NCBI GenBank assembly: GCA_007116105.1 | Contig: SKJA01000166.1 | Location: 1-5,778 of the forward strand | Direction of reading: 5' to 3' | Length of the DNA: 5,778 nucleotides | Source of the DNA: Candidatus Izemoplasma sp. | Lineage (GTDB): Bacteria; Bacillota_I; Bacilli_A; Izemoplasmatales; Izemoplasmataceae | Shown here: positions 1-5,705 of the stretch, one piece after another | Layout: the number at the start of each line of letters is the position of its first letter | How positions within the stretch are numbered: the stretch's first letter is position 1 | Made by a program: the position numbers and the translations under genes | The notes under the pieces: generated by a model | What the model was told of the DNA's origin: nothing | The model's input: only the letters and a program-made list of their open reading frames with translations | Database searches by the model: none

Positions 1-1
1 A

Positions 2-1384
2 AGTCGTTGGGCGGTCTCGGTCGCGAAACCAACACAAGAAGCAGTCTGGATTCAATCGTACGATGTGGTGCTTGATGCGTCGTTTGCACTTGACACATTC
101 AACCATGAATGGCGTTTGTGTCGTGAAGGGGATGTGTCTTGGTTAAGAGTGGTTAAACGACCGACACAAGACACCGAAACAGGCTTAAACCTGCGTGTTC
201 AGACCACTTCAACCGCAAATGAAGCGTCTTTATTTACGTATCTTGACCATTATTTTAAAGGCTTTTCTAAAGCGGTCGTCGAGGTTTTAAATCCTTGTTC
301 GTATCCTTTGATTCCCGCTCAGTTTAAACCGGATAAGTCCCTTGAAGCACTTTCCCAAAACCGTCAGTTTTTGTCTTACTTTGTCACGACTCATCATGTC
401 AGTTTACCCATCGATGTGTTCGCTCAAGCGGGATTGTTTGGTCGTTTGCGGCTGGGTGTGACATTGGGTGAAGTGGTGCATGAAGGTTTGTTTAAAAAGG
501 CCACCCATTTACAAGGGCGTCCCGAGACTGAGCTTGTGGCAAGACTCTTGTTTGACTACAGCCCCTCGGTGTATCCTTTAGGACACCGCTTAAAACTCGA
601 TTTTGGGAAAACCGAACTGATGATTGTGTGCGAGGATGAAGCCAAATTTTATGTGGGTTCAAAAGAGCCACACGAAACGCTAAAACTCGATTTTGATGCA
701 CTGTTGGAGTTGGTGGAAAACGCCACAACAAAAGAGGAAGCTTTGACCCATTTAGGCCTTCAAGAACGTGCTCAAGCGTCGCTCTTTTTAGACGCGTTCG
801 GGCTTGTTTCAAACCAGCAAACCCAAGGGTATGAACCGTTCAATAAACCGTGGGGAATGGCTTTATTTATATCTTTTATGGTTTTGTTGGGTGTTCATAC
901 GCTGGGATCAATCCTCTTTGGTAGCTTGGGCGTAACGCTCACGTTTTTAGGGCTTGCTTTGAGTTTAGGTGTGGTCTCAAAAAGCATCGTTAAGTGGTCC
1001 TTATCGCTTCCTTTATGGGTGAGTGCGCTGCTTGGATTGAGAGTTCTTTTTTGGGTGTTAGACTGGACGTTTTTAGCCCATGTTGAGTTTGTGTTGATGG
1101 CCTTGGTGTTTTTCGTTTACGCGTTCAAACAACGCAGCTTATGTTGGGTTGCTCTTTACAAAGATCACCCGCCTTATGAGGCGTCCAGACAATTTTTTAC
1201 CTCCTATGCGAGAGGCTTGTCATGGCTTTGGTCTTTAGCATGGTTGTTGATGTATCTCATCACGGCGTTGGTGCCATGGCCTAACATTCTATTAGCAGGG
1301 TATGTGCTGGTTGTGATGAGCGTCATTACCATCCGTTACGAAGCACTCTATCTGGCGTCAAGAACGAAGGAAATGAGGCGATGA
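2..1384 (+). CDS. Unrecognised membrane protein, 5' end outside window; possible HD-GYP-like tail plus about six membrane helices
   Basis: The frame is open from base 2 to a TGA at 1382-1384, so the gene almost certainly starts upstream. The first in-frame start, GTG at 65, has no Shine-Dalgarno sequence. Numbering from that GTG gives 439 residues; 21 more codons lie before it. Residues 1-255 look soluble. Residues about 264-424 hold roughly six hydrophobic helices (near 264-286, 288-305, 312-333, 339-354, 385-402, 406-424), ending in a short basic tail. I do not recognise the family firmly. Residues 153-190, with the segment VYPLGHRLKLDFG at 169-181, resemble the region after the active site of HD-GYP phosphodiesterases, where a YPxGxxVxLxxG pattern is usual. 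I see no HD or GYP motif in the visible part, so this would be a degenerate or coincidental match. The stop lies one base before the next start, implying co-transcription and probably a shared function. That coding is real is well supported; the function is unknown. Confidence 0.75.
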   Translation, partial: SRWAVSVAKPTQEAVWIQSYDVVLDASFALDTFNHEWRLCREGDVSWLRVVKRPTQDTETGLNLRVQTTSTANEASLFTYLDHYFKGFSKAVVEVLNPCSYPLIPAQFKPDKSLEALSQNRQFLSYFVTTHHVSLPIDVFAQAGLFGRLRLGVTLGEVVHEGLFKKATHLQGRPETELVARLLFDYSPSVYPLGHRLKLDFGKTELMIVCEDEAKFYVGSKEPHETLKLDFDALLELVENATTKEEALTHLGLQERAQASLFLDAFGLVSNQQTQGYEPFNKPWGMALFISFMVLLGVHTLGSILFGSLGVTLTFLGLALSLGVVSKSIVKWSLSLPLWVSALLGLRVLFWVLDWTFLAHVEFVLMALVFFVYAFKQRSLCWVALYKDHPPYEASRQFFTSYARGLSWLWSLAWLLMYLITALVPWPNILLAGYVLVVMSVITIRYEALYLASRTKEMRR

Positions 1385-1385
1385 G

Positions 1386-2525
1386 ATGTTGTTGATTGGC
1401 AGTGTGTTTTCCGTGTGGGCACTCTTATTGCTCATGGGTTGGTGGCGTTGGCGTAAAGGGATGATGCAGACGCTTTATTTTGTGCTGATCTTGACTGGAG
1501 CGCTCCTGCAATGGTTTGAGGTTGTGACACAGTCTTATGTAAGCCTTGAGCGCTATGTGTGGATCAGCTTTGCGGTGGGCGTGTTTTTCCTTGACCCAAG
1601 AAAGCTATTCTTAAAATCACCGAAGAGTTATCAAGCACTTAAAGACGCGCATGCAGCGCTCACAGCGGAAGCGGAAAACTTAAGACAACGGTTTATCGCG
1701 ACACTCAATGTGTTGCCTGAAGGCCTAGCCTATAAGAACCACAAGGGTGAGTGTTTTGGGACAGAGCGCTATCTTCAAACGTTGGGGCTAGACGATCATC
1801 AGTTTAGCGAAGATTCTTTTTTAGAAAAGATGTTTCCAGACGACATCAAAGTCTATGAGTCCGCCATCAAAAAGGTTAAAGGCAGTGACAAGTTGTACCG
1901 GACCAAATACCGTTATCTTGTGGAAGACCGTTATGTTTGGATTGAAGAGATGGGTCAAGTGGTGATGATCGAACGCAAGCCTTTGACGGTCGCTTTAATC
2001 CGCCATTTAGACACCAAAAAACATCCTCGAAGTTCTCTTGATGTGCTCAATCATCTCCCCTTAGAGGATGCGTATGATAAAGTGTTAAGTCAAGTGCATG
2101 GCGCCGCACAACCGTATGATTTGGTGCTCTTTGAGCTGCACAACATCCCGCACATCAACGACCGTTATGGTCGGGATGTTGGGGATTTAATGATGGCGGA
2201 GTTTTTAGAAAAGATTCGCTATCAGTTCATTAAGGAATCGCAACGTGTGTTTCGCGTTAAAGGCATTACGTTTGCTCTAATTTTGACCGATCAAAGAAAA
2301 GCGGATATACTAAAGAAGGCACTCAAAGAAAACAGTGCCATGATGCAAACAGAAATGCAATTTGGGGCTGTGAAAGAACGCCTTATTCCTTATTTTGGTC
2401 TCGTCAGTGTCAGTGGTTTTTCAGGCTCCTTTATGGACGTCAAAGAAACCGCAAGCAAAGCACTCGCAATGGCTTTAGAGGAACACACACACGAAAATTA
2501 TGTGCACCTTACATGGAAAGGGTGA
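1386..2525 (+). CDS. Membrane-anchored PAS protein with degenerate, probably inactive GGDEF domain
   Basis: A protein of 379 residues. Three hydrophobic segments (about 1-19, 28-43, 55-69) form an N-terminal membrane anchor. A short helical linker (about 82-103) leads to a PAS-like sensor domain (about 102-195). The C-terminal part (about 214-375) has the layout of a GGDEF domain: HINDRYG at 256-262 and VGD at 265-267 match the conserved IND..G...GD region, and RVKGITFALIL at 290-300 sits where RxGGDEFxxLL is expected. The signature GGDEF is therefore KGITF, and the metal-binding aspartates upstream are Glu250 and His252. In this family those losses abolish diguanylate cyclase activity, so a receptor or scaffold role is inferred. 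The start at 1386 is supported by TGAGG at 1374-1378. The gene begins one base after the preceding stop. The fold assignment is fairly confident; the ligand and partner are unknown. Confidence 0.78.
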   Translation: MLLIGSVFSVWALLLLMGWWRWRKGMMQTLYFVLILTGALLQWFEVVTQSYVSLERYVWISFAVGVFFLDPRKLFLKSPKSYQALKDAHAALTAEAENLRQRFIATLNVLPEGLAYKNHKGECFGTERYLQTLGLDDHQFSEDSFLEKMFPDDIKVYESAIKKVKGSDKLYRTKYRYLVEDRYVWIEEMGQVVMIERKPLTVALIRHLDTKKHPRSSLDVLNHLPLEDAYDKVLSQVHGAAQPYDLVLFELHNIPHINDRYGRDVGDLMMAEFLEKIRYQFIKESQRVFRVKGITFALILTDQRKADILKKALKENSAMMQTEMQFGAVKERLIPYFGLVSVSGFSGSFMDVKETASKALAMALEEHTHENYVHLTWKG

Positions 2526-2529
2526 TTGG

Positions 2530-2829
2530 ATGCAACAACAACCTTGGCAAAGAAAAAAAGATGGCGCAATGTTCGCTGGTGTATGCAACGGGTTTGCTGC
2601 GGCGTACAAGACCAACGTAGATTTGGTAAGATTCATTACCGTCTTGTTATTTTTTATCAGTGGCGGTACGGTCTTATTGGTGTACTTGATTTTAGCGGTC
2701 GCACTCCCATTAGATACAAGCACAACACAGTCAACGTACAATGCAAATTCTAAATATCAAAAAGACATTCCCACCATTGAAGACGATGAATACGCGTTTG
2801 ATCCTGAAGATTACAAATACAAAGAGTGA
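2530..2829 (+). CDS. Small PspC-domain membrane protein
   Basis: A protein of 99 residues. Residues 4-62 match the PspC domain: a basic N-terminus (WQRKKDGAMFAGVCNGFAAAY) followed by a helix DLVRFITVLLFF, a glycine turn and a second hydrophobic stretch ending AVALP. Such proteins sit in the inner membrane. In proteobacteria PspC is a phage-shock/envelope-stress sensor; stand-alone PspC proteins in Bacillota are commonly linked to membrane stress but are poorly characterised. The tail from about residue 63 is polar and strongly acidic (EDDEYAFDPEDY at 84-95), probably cytoplasmic. ATG 2530 is chosen over an in-frame start at 2500 because GGAAAGGG at 2515-2522 is well spaced before it, and because 2500 would overlap the preceding gene and add residues with no family match. 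No PspA, PspB or PspF gene is visible in the window. Confidence 0.87.
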   Translation: MQQQPWQRKKDGAMFAGVCNGFAAAYKTNVDLVRFITVLLFFISGGTVLLVYLILAVALPLDTSTTQSTYNANSKYQKDIPTIEDDEYAFDPEDYKYKE

Positions 2830-2837
2830 GGGAAACC

Positions 2838-3125
2838 ATGATTGAATCTGAACATGGGGTGTTTACCCTAGTGCATAATCACAAAGATGCGTTTGAAATG
2901 AAGACGTTCAACGATCGGTATGTGGACTATTTTAATAAATTCCTCTACATTGTAGGGGACTTTAGTGCGCAGATGTTAAGACTGAAAGGCTTTCATGATA
3001 AAGAAGAAGCTTTAATTGCGGATTATCTTATGGAATCCGCTGTCCCTAACGCGCCCTATTTTATTCTAAAACGGGTCGAACAGCCCAAAGAAGTGACTGG
3101 TCAAAACGATGAGGATTTAGTATAA
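2838..3125 (+). CDS. yutD: YutD family protein (DUF1027)
   Basis: A protein of 95 residues resembling Bacillus YutD. The matching features are an N-terminal strand pair with a conserved F/N-rich segment (AFEMKTFNDRYVDYFNKF, 18-35), the core YIVGDFSAQMLRLKGF (37-52), and the C-terminal strand APYFILKRV (72-80). The molecular function of the family is unknown; it is a small cytosolic protein found mainly in Bacilli. ATG 2838 is preferred to the GTG at 2826, which overlaps the preceding gene, because GAGGGA at 2828-2833 precedes it with acceptable though short spacing. It lies 8 bases after the PspC gene and 27 before nfu. In Bacillus subtilis, as I recall it, yutD lies in the same cluster as the nfu homologue yutI and the pgpA homologue yutG, which supports the identification. 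Confidence 0.85.
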   Translation: MIESEHGVFTLVHNHKDAFEMKTFNDRYVDYFNKFLYIVGDFSAQMLRLKGFHDKEEALIADYLMESAVPNAPYFILKRVEQPKEVTGQNDEDLV

Positions 3126-3126
3126 T
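3098..3126 (+). promoter_or_regulatory. Candidate internal promoter for nfu-pgpA
   Basis: A perfect TATAAT lies at 3121-3126, overlapping the TAA stop of yutD (3123-3125). Seventeen bases upstream is TGGTCA (3098-3103), matching four of six bases of TTGACA. Transcription would begin near 3133, about 20 bases before the nfu start and just upstream of its ribosome binding site. There is no TGn extension. The spacing is ideal for a housekeeping sigma-A promoter, but the -35 is imperfect and most of it lies in coding sequence, so this remains a prediction. Confidence 0.45.
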
Positions 3127-3138
3127 AAAGAAACCAAA

Positions 3139-3146
3139 AAGGAGGG
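3139..3146 (+). promoter_or_regulatory. Consensus Shine-Dalgarno of nfu
   Basis: AAGGAGGG, essentially a full anti-16S match, sits six bases before the ATG at 3153. It is the strongest ribosome binding site in the window, and the coupled pgpA gene downstream probably depends on it too. Confidence 0.85.
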
Positions 3147-3152
3147 ATTCTC

Positions 3153-3386
3153 ATGGATGATAAAACCATTGAAAAACAAGCCCGTGCGGTGATCGATAAA
3201 TTACGCCCTTACATCAACCGAGATGGTGGGGACATTAAGTTTGTCAAATACGAAGAAGGCATTGTGTATGTTCAAATGTTAGGCGCGTGTATTGGTTGTG
3301 CTGCGATTGACACCACACTCACCTACGGCGTTGAAACCATTTTACTTGAAGAAGTGCCAGGCATCATTGGCGTAGAACAGATATGA
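3153..3386 (+). CDS. nfu: NifU C-terminal-like Fe-S cluster carrier (Nfu)
   Basis: A 77-residue protein consisting only of the Nfu domain, the usual size of the short Bacillota form (Bacillus YutI). The diagnostic features are all present: LRPYINRDGGDIKFV (17-31), a central strand with GIVYVQMLGAC (36-46), the cluster-ligating CxxC pair Cys46 and Cys49 (CIGC), and the C-terminal helix ending LLEEVPGIIGVEQI (64-77). Two Nfu subunits bind a shared cluster through these cysteines and pass it to apo-proteins in the cytosol. One small deviation is that the residue after CxxC is alanine where proline is common. It has its own strong ribosome binding site and a possible promoter upstream. The following gene overlaps its stop codon. 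Confidence 0.95.
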   Translation: MDDKTIEKQARAVIDKLRPYINRDGGDIKFVKYEEGIVYVQMLGACIGCAAIDTTLTYGVETILLEEVPGIIGVEQI

Positions 3387-3895
3387 GTACCACAAATGAG
3401 AACCGCCTCAATGAACCCACGAAGCGTGACATTGTTGTTCAGATGCTCAGCGAGCGCGGTGTAGAACTGCATGAAATCGCCGATCTTACGTTGTTTTTAC
3501 AAAAGCCTTATGTTCCTGAGTTGACCTTTGAGATTTGTCTTGATCACATTGAGCGTGTGGTCATGAAGCGTGAGGTCCAAAACGCGATTTTAACCGGGTT
3601 GGAACTTGACATTATGGCCGAAAAAGGTCACCTCGATGAACCTTTACGTTCCATGTTAATGAATGATTATGGTTTGTATGGCATTGATGAAGTCTTAGCG
3701 CTCGCGATTGTCAACGTCTATGGCTCCATTGGCTTTACCAACTTTGGTTATGTCGACAAACTCAAACCTGGCGTCATTAAGCGCATTGACGAAGAAGGTA
3801 AGGCACCAGATAAATGCAACACCTTTCTCGATGACATTGTGGGCGCAATTGCGGCCGCAGCGGCGTCATCGATTGCCCACCGATACGCAAAATAG
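3383..3895 (+). CDS. pgpA: Phosphatidylglycerophosphatase A, soluble YutG/LtrC type
   Basis: A 170-residue protein expected to dephosphorylate phosphatidylglycerophosphate to phosphatidylglycerol at the inner face of the membrane. The conserved C-terminal half is unmistakable: NDYGLYGIDEVLA (94-106), NVYGSIGFTNFGYVDKLKPG (111-130) and NTFLDDIVGAIAAAAASS (146-163). The acidic residues of GIDE and LDD correspond to the metal/phosphate site of the family. I see no membrane helix, in line with the Bacillota YutG/LtrC branch rather than the membrane PgpA of Escherichia coli. LtrC was named for low-temperature growth in Listeria; whether this copy has such a role is unknown. The start codon overlaps the nfu stop as ATGA (3383-3386) with only a weak ribosome site, indicating translational coupling. 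The stop codon forms part of a terminator stem. Confidence 0.93.
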   Translation: MSTTNENRLNEPTKRDIVVQMLSERGVELHEIADLTLFLQKPYVPELTFEICLDHIERVVMKREVQNAILTGLELDIMAEKGHLDEPLRSMLMNDYGLYGIDEVLALAIVNVYGSIGFTNFGYVDKLKPGVIKRIDEEGKAPDKCNTFLDDIVGAIAAAAASSIAHRYAK

Positions 3896-3916
3896 TGTGT
3901 TTAACACACTTTTTTT
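3894..3916 (+). terminator. Rho-independent terminator of the first operon
   Basis: The arms AGTGTGT (3894-3900) and ACACACT (3904-3910) form a 7-bp stem with a 3-base loop, followed by a run of T to 3916. The last two bases of the pgpA TAG stop (3893-3895) are the first two bases of the stem, leaving no untranslated spacer. Confidence 0.85.
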
Positions 3917-3927
3917 GTTGCTTTTTT

Positions 3928-3956
3928 TTGTGTCTTTACGGGGTGCGTGCTATAAT
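3928..3956 (+). promoter_or_regulatory. Extended -10 promoter of the S1-domain gene
   Basis: TGCTATAAT at 3948-3956 is a perfect -10 with the TGn extension. A weak -35, TTGTGT (3928-3933), lies at the ideal 17-base spacing and matches only the TTG half of the consensus. The predicted start of transcription is near 3963, about 22 bases before the ATG. The T-rich stretch after the preceding terminator could act as an UP-like element. Confidence 0.8.
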
Positions 3957-3984
3957 ATTGCCAAGAAAGCCAGAGGTGTTTAAA

Positions 3985-4317
3985 ATGAAAGTCGGCGAGA
4001 TCGTTAAAGGCGAAATCACGGCGATCAAACCTTATGGTGCGTTTGTAAAAATCGATGAACAGACGTCAGGATTGATTCACATCTCACACATCAGTGATCA
4101 GTTCGTGCGTGACATTGAGGATTATGTTAGTGTTGGCGATGTGTTTGATCTTGAAATCATCGACATCAGCGAGGATGGAAAAATCAGTTTAAGCTTCAAA
4201 AAACTACACTCGCGAAAAAAACGTTATCAGATACGTTTGACGTCCGGATTTGCGCCATTAAAAGAAAAACTTCCTCAGTGGATGAAAGCCTACGAGGCCA
4301 AAGACAGCGAAGATTAG
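3985..4317 (+). CDS. yugI: S1 domain RNA-binding protein, GSP13/YugI (CvfD) type
   Basis: A 110-residue cytosolic protein with one S1 RNA-binding domain at 1-74. It begins MKVGEIVKGEITAIKPYGAFV, followed by SGLIHISHIS (28-37) and VGDVFDLEIIDISEDGKISLS (50-70), the full S1 strand pattern with its conserved aromatic and His residues. The remainder is a basic stretch (RKKRYQIR, 77-84) and a charged tail. Size and layout match Bacillus general stress protein 13 (YugI) and its streptococcal counterpart CvfD, which bind RNA or ribosomes and affect gene expression after transcription. ATG 3985 is preferred over an in-frame start at 3895 because AGAGGTG (3972-3978) precedes it, the promoter lies between the two, and the homology begins there. 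It is a single-gene unit, with a promoter immediately upstream and a terminator reaching into its last codons. Confidence 0.92.
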   Translation: MKVGEIVKGEITAIKPYGAFVKIDEQTSGLIHISHISDQFVRDIEDYVSVGDVFDLEIIDISEDGKISLSFKKLHSRKKRYQIRLTSGFAPLKEKLPQWMKAYEAKDSED

Positions 4318-4331
4318 CGCTGTCTTTTTTT
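4300..4331 (+). terminator. Rho-independent terminator overlapping the end of the S1-domain gene
   Basis: AAAGACAGCG (4300-4309) pairs with CGCTGTCTTT (4318-4327) in a 10-bp stem with an 8-base loop, with Ts continuing to 4331. The left arm lies entirely within the coding sequence, and the TAG stop (4315-4317) ends the loop. The hairpin is strong and typical in form. Confidence 0.9.
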
Positions 4332-4347
4332 ACTTTTATGCTATAAT
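4320..4347 (+). promoter_or_regulatory. Extended -10 promoter of pgi, interleaved with the upstream terminator
   Basis: TGCTATAAT (4339-4347) repeats the perfect extended -10 of the S1-gene promoter. The only -35 candidate is CTGTCT (4320-4325), three of six matches at 16-base spacing, lying in the right arm of the preceding terminator. The T-run of that terminator forms the spacer. Transcription would start near 4354, leaving a leader of about 14 bases that begins almost at the ribosome binding site GAGGAG (4355-4360). Confidence 0.78.
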
Positions 4348-4367
4348 AATCGCCGAGGAGTGAAACG

Positions 4368-5681
4368 ATGAAAATACAATTAAAAGATGCGTTAAGTTTT
4401 ATTGATTCGAACACGTATAACCAAACCTTTGACGATGTGACTAAGGCCCACCAAGCGTTGCTAGATAAGTCCATTCCAGGCAATGAGTTTTTAGGTTGGG
4501 TGGAAGTAAACGCCGTCGATGAACCAACCTTAAAGACCATTCAAGCCACCGCCAAAAGACTACAAGAAGCGGTCGATGTGCTGGTTGTGGTTGGTATTGG
4601 CGGATCTTATTTAGGCGCGCAAGCCGCCCTTCAAGCGCTAAAACCATACTTTCCCAAAGAGGGTGTGGAAATTCTCTTCGCAGGTCATCATATGTCGGGT
4701 CTTTACATGACAGAACTGCTCGAGTATTTAGACAACAAACGGTATGCGATCAACGTCATCTCAAAATCTGGGACCACCACCGAGCCAGCACTGGCGTTTC
4801 GGTTACTTAAAAACCATTTAGAAGCACGTCTGGGTGAAGCGGCTAAGGATTATATTATTGCGACTACGGATGGGTCTAAAGGTGCGTTAAGAACACTGGC
4901 CGATGAACAAGGCTATGAATCGTACGTGGTTCCTGATGACATCGGTGGGCGTTATAGTGTCTTCAGTGCTGTGGGGTTAGTCCCGATGGCAGTTGCGGGC
5001 ATCGATGTTGAAGCATTCATCAAAGGCGCTCAGGCAGGCTATGAGACGTACCGTGTTCCTGCGAAAGACAACCCTGCAATGCTGTACGCTGCGACCCGTC
5101 AAAGTCTTTACCGATTAGGGAAAAAGATTGAGATGTTTGTCCATTATGAACCGAAACTTCATTTTACAGCGGAATGGTGGAAACAACTCTTTGGCGAGAG
5201 TGAAGGAAAAGATGGACAAGGAATTTTTGTCTCTTCCGCAGGCTTTTCAACCGATTTACATTCATTGGGCCAAATGATTCAAGAAGGTGAAAAAATCTTC
5301 TTTGAAACCGTGCTCTCAATTGATACCCCCCTGTCTAATTTGACCATCCCAAGTGACCAAGATAATTTAGATGGGCTTAATTATTTAGCGGGTGAAACAC
5401 TGGATGCGGTCAATGAAAAAGCACAAATCGCGACCCGTATTGCTCATGTGGATGGCGATGTGCCGAACCTTGTCCTTTCGTTGCCCACACTGGATGCGTA
5501 TCATTATGGTCAGTTGTTGTATTTTTATTGCTTTGCGTGTGCCATCAGTGGCGCTGCTTCCGGTGTGAATCCTTTCGATCAACCCGGAGTCGAGGCCTAT
5601 AAAGTCAACATGTTTGCGCTCTTAGGCAAACCTGGCTTTGAAAAAGAAACTCAAGCGATTAAAGCTCGGATAAAAAAATAA
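4368..5681 (+). CDS. pgi: Glucose-6-phosphate isomerase
   Basis: A complete 437-residue enzyme, close to the 450 or so of the short Bacillota form. It interconverts glucose-6-phosphate and fructose-6-phosphate in the cytosol, the second step of glycolysis and also the reverse route to sugar phosphates. Family motifs occur in order: the phosphate-binding loop GIGGSYLGAQ (76-85), SKSGTTTEPA (132-141), GGRYSVFSAVG (193-203), QLFGESEGKDGQG (273-285), the DLHSLGQ segment (296-302) and the signature ending GVEAYKVNMFALLG (407-420). By alignment with the mammalian enzyme, the catalytic residues are Arg195, Glu277 (base), His298 (ring opening) and Lys412, and all are intact. ATG 4368 is set by GAGGAG seven bases upstream and by its own promoter. 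It is transcribed as a single-gene unit and converges on the minus-strand gene at the right edge. No frameshift or truncation is seen. Confidence 0.98.
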   Translation: MKIQLKDALSFIDSNTYNQTFDDVTKAHQALLDKSIPGNEFLGWVEVNAVDEPTLKTIQATAKRLQEAVDVLVVVGIGGSYLGAQAALQALKPYFPKEGVEILFAGHHMSGLYMTELLEYLDNKRYAINVISKSGTTTEPALAFRLLKNHLEARLGEAAKDYIIATTDGSKGALRTLADEQGYESYVVPDDIGGRYSVFSAVGLVPMAVAGIDVEAFIKGAQAGYETYRVPAKDNPAMLYAATRQSLYRLGKKIEMFVHYEPKLHFTAEWWKQLFGESEGKDGQGIFVSSAGFSTDLHSLGQMIQEGEKIFFETVLSIDTPLSNLTIPSDQDNLDGLNYLAGETLDAVNEKAQIATRIAHVDGDVPNLVLSLPTLDAYHYGQLLYFYCFACAISGAASGVNPFDQPGVEAYKVNMFALLGKPGFEKETQAIKARIKK

Positions 5682-5705
5682 AACACGCGCGCGTGTTTTA
5701 TTTTT
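5674..5705. terminator. Bidirectional terminator shared by pgi and the convergent gene
   Basis: Bases 5674-5705 are a perfect 32-base palindrome with a GC-rich centre (ACACGCG/CGCGTGT) and A/T flanks. It folds as a 14-bp stem with a CGCG loop in either strand's transcript, ending in a U-rich tract both ways. The pgi TAA (5679-5681) and the TAA of the opposing gene (complement of 5698-5700) lie at mirror positions inside the stem. Confidence 0.9.

Noticed and set aside
1..64. Possible intergenic region or promoter before the GTG at 65
   Set aside because: The reading frame is open through the window edge with no stop and no ribosome site, so it is better read as coding sequence of a gene starting upstream.
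591..695. 15-base direct repeat (591-605 and 681-695), exactly 90 bases apart and in the same frame, encoding LKLDF twice
   Set aside because: The residues between and after the copies do not align convincingly, so an internal domain duplication is not supported; probably chance.
492..812. Minus-strand open frame of 106 codons inside the first gene
   Set aside because: Low-complexity Arg/Leu-rich translation, no ribosome site, and it lies opposite a well-formed coding frame.
2475..2753. Open frames of 88 codons (minus strand) and 75 codons (plus strand, another frame) over the PspC gene
   Set aside because: Both are shadows of the clear PspC coding frame and show no family resemblance.
3910..3970. 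T-rich stretch between pgpA and the S1 gene considered as a riboswitch or small RNA
   Set aside because: It is only about 90 bases between genes and is fully explained by terminator, promoter and short leader; no structured leader is present.
3708..3983. Plus-strand open frame crossing the end of pgpA, the terminator and the S1-gene promoter
   Set aside because: It runs through the terminator and promoter and is out of frame with the conserved PgpA C-terminus.
3895..3984. Upstream in-frame extension of the S1-domain protein by 30 codons
   Set aside because: It would start inside the pgpA stop and read through the terminator and the promoter; the family match and ribosome site both point to 3985.
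4196..4647. Minus-strand open frames opposite the S1-gene terminator and the start of pgi
   Set aside because: They run antisense across the terminator and promoter and have no plausible protein features.
5385..5582. Minus-strand open frame of 65 codons inside pgi
   Set aside because: Antisense to the conserved catalytic C-terminal region of pgi; no ribosome site or family match.
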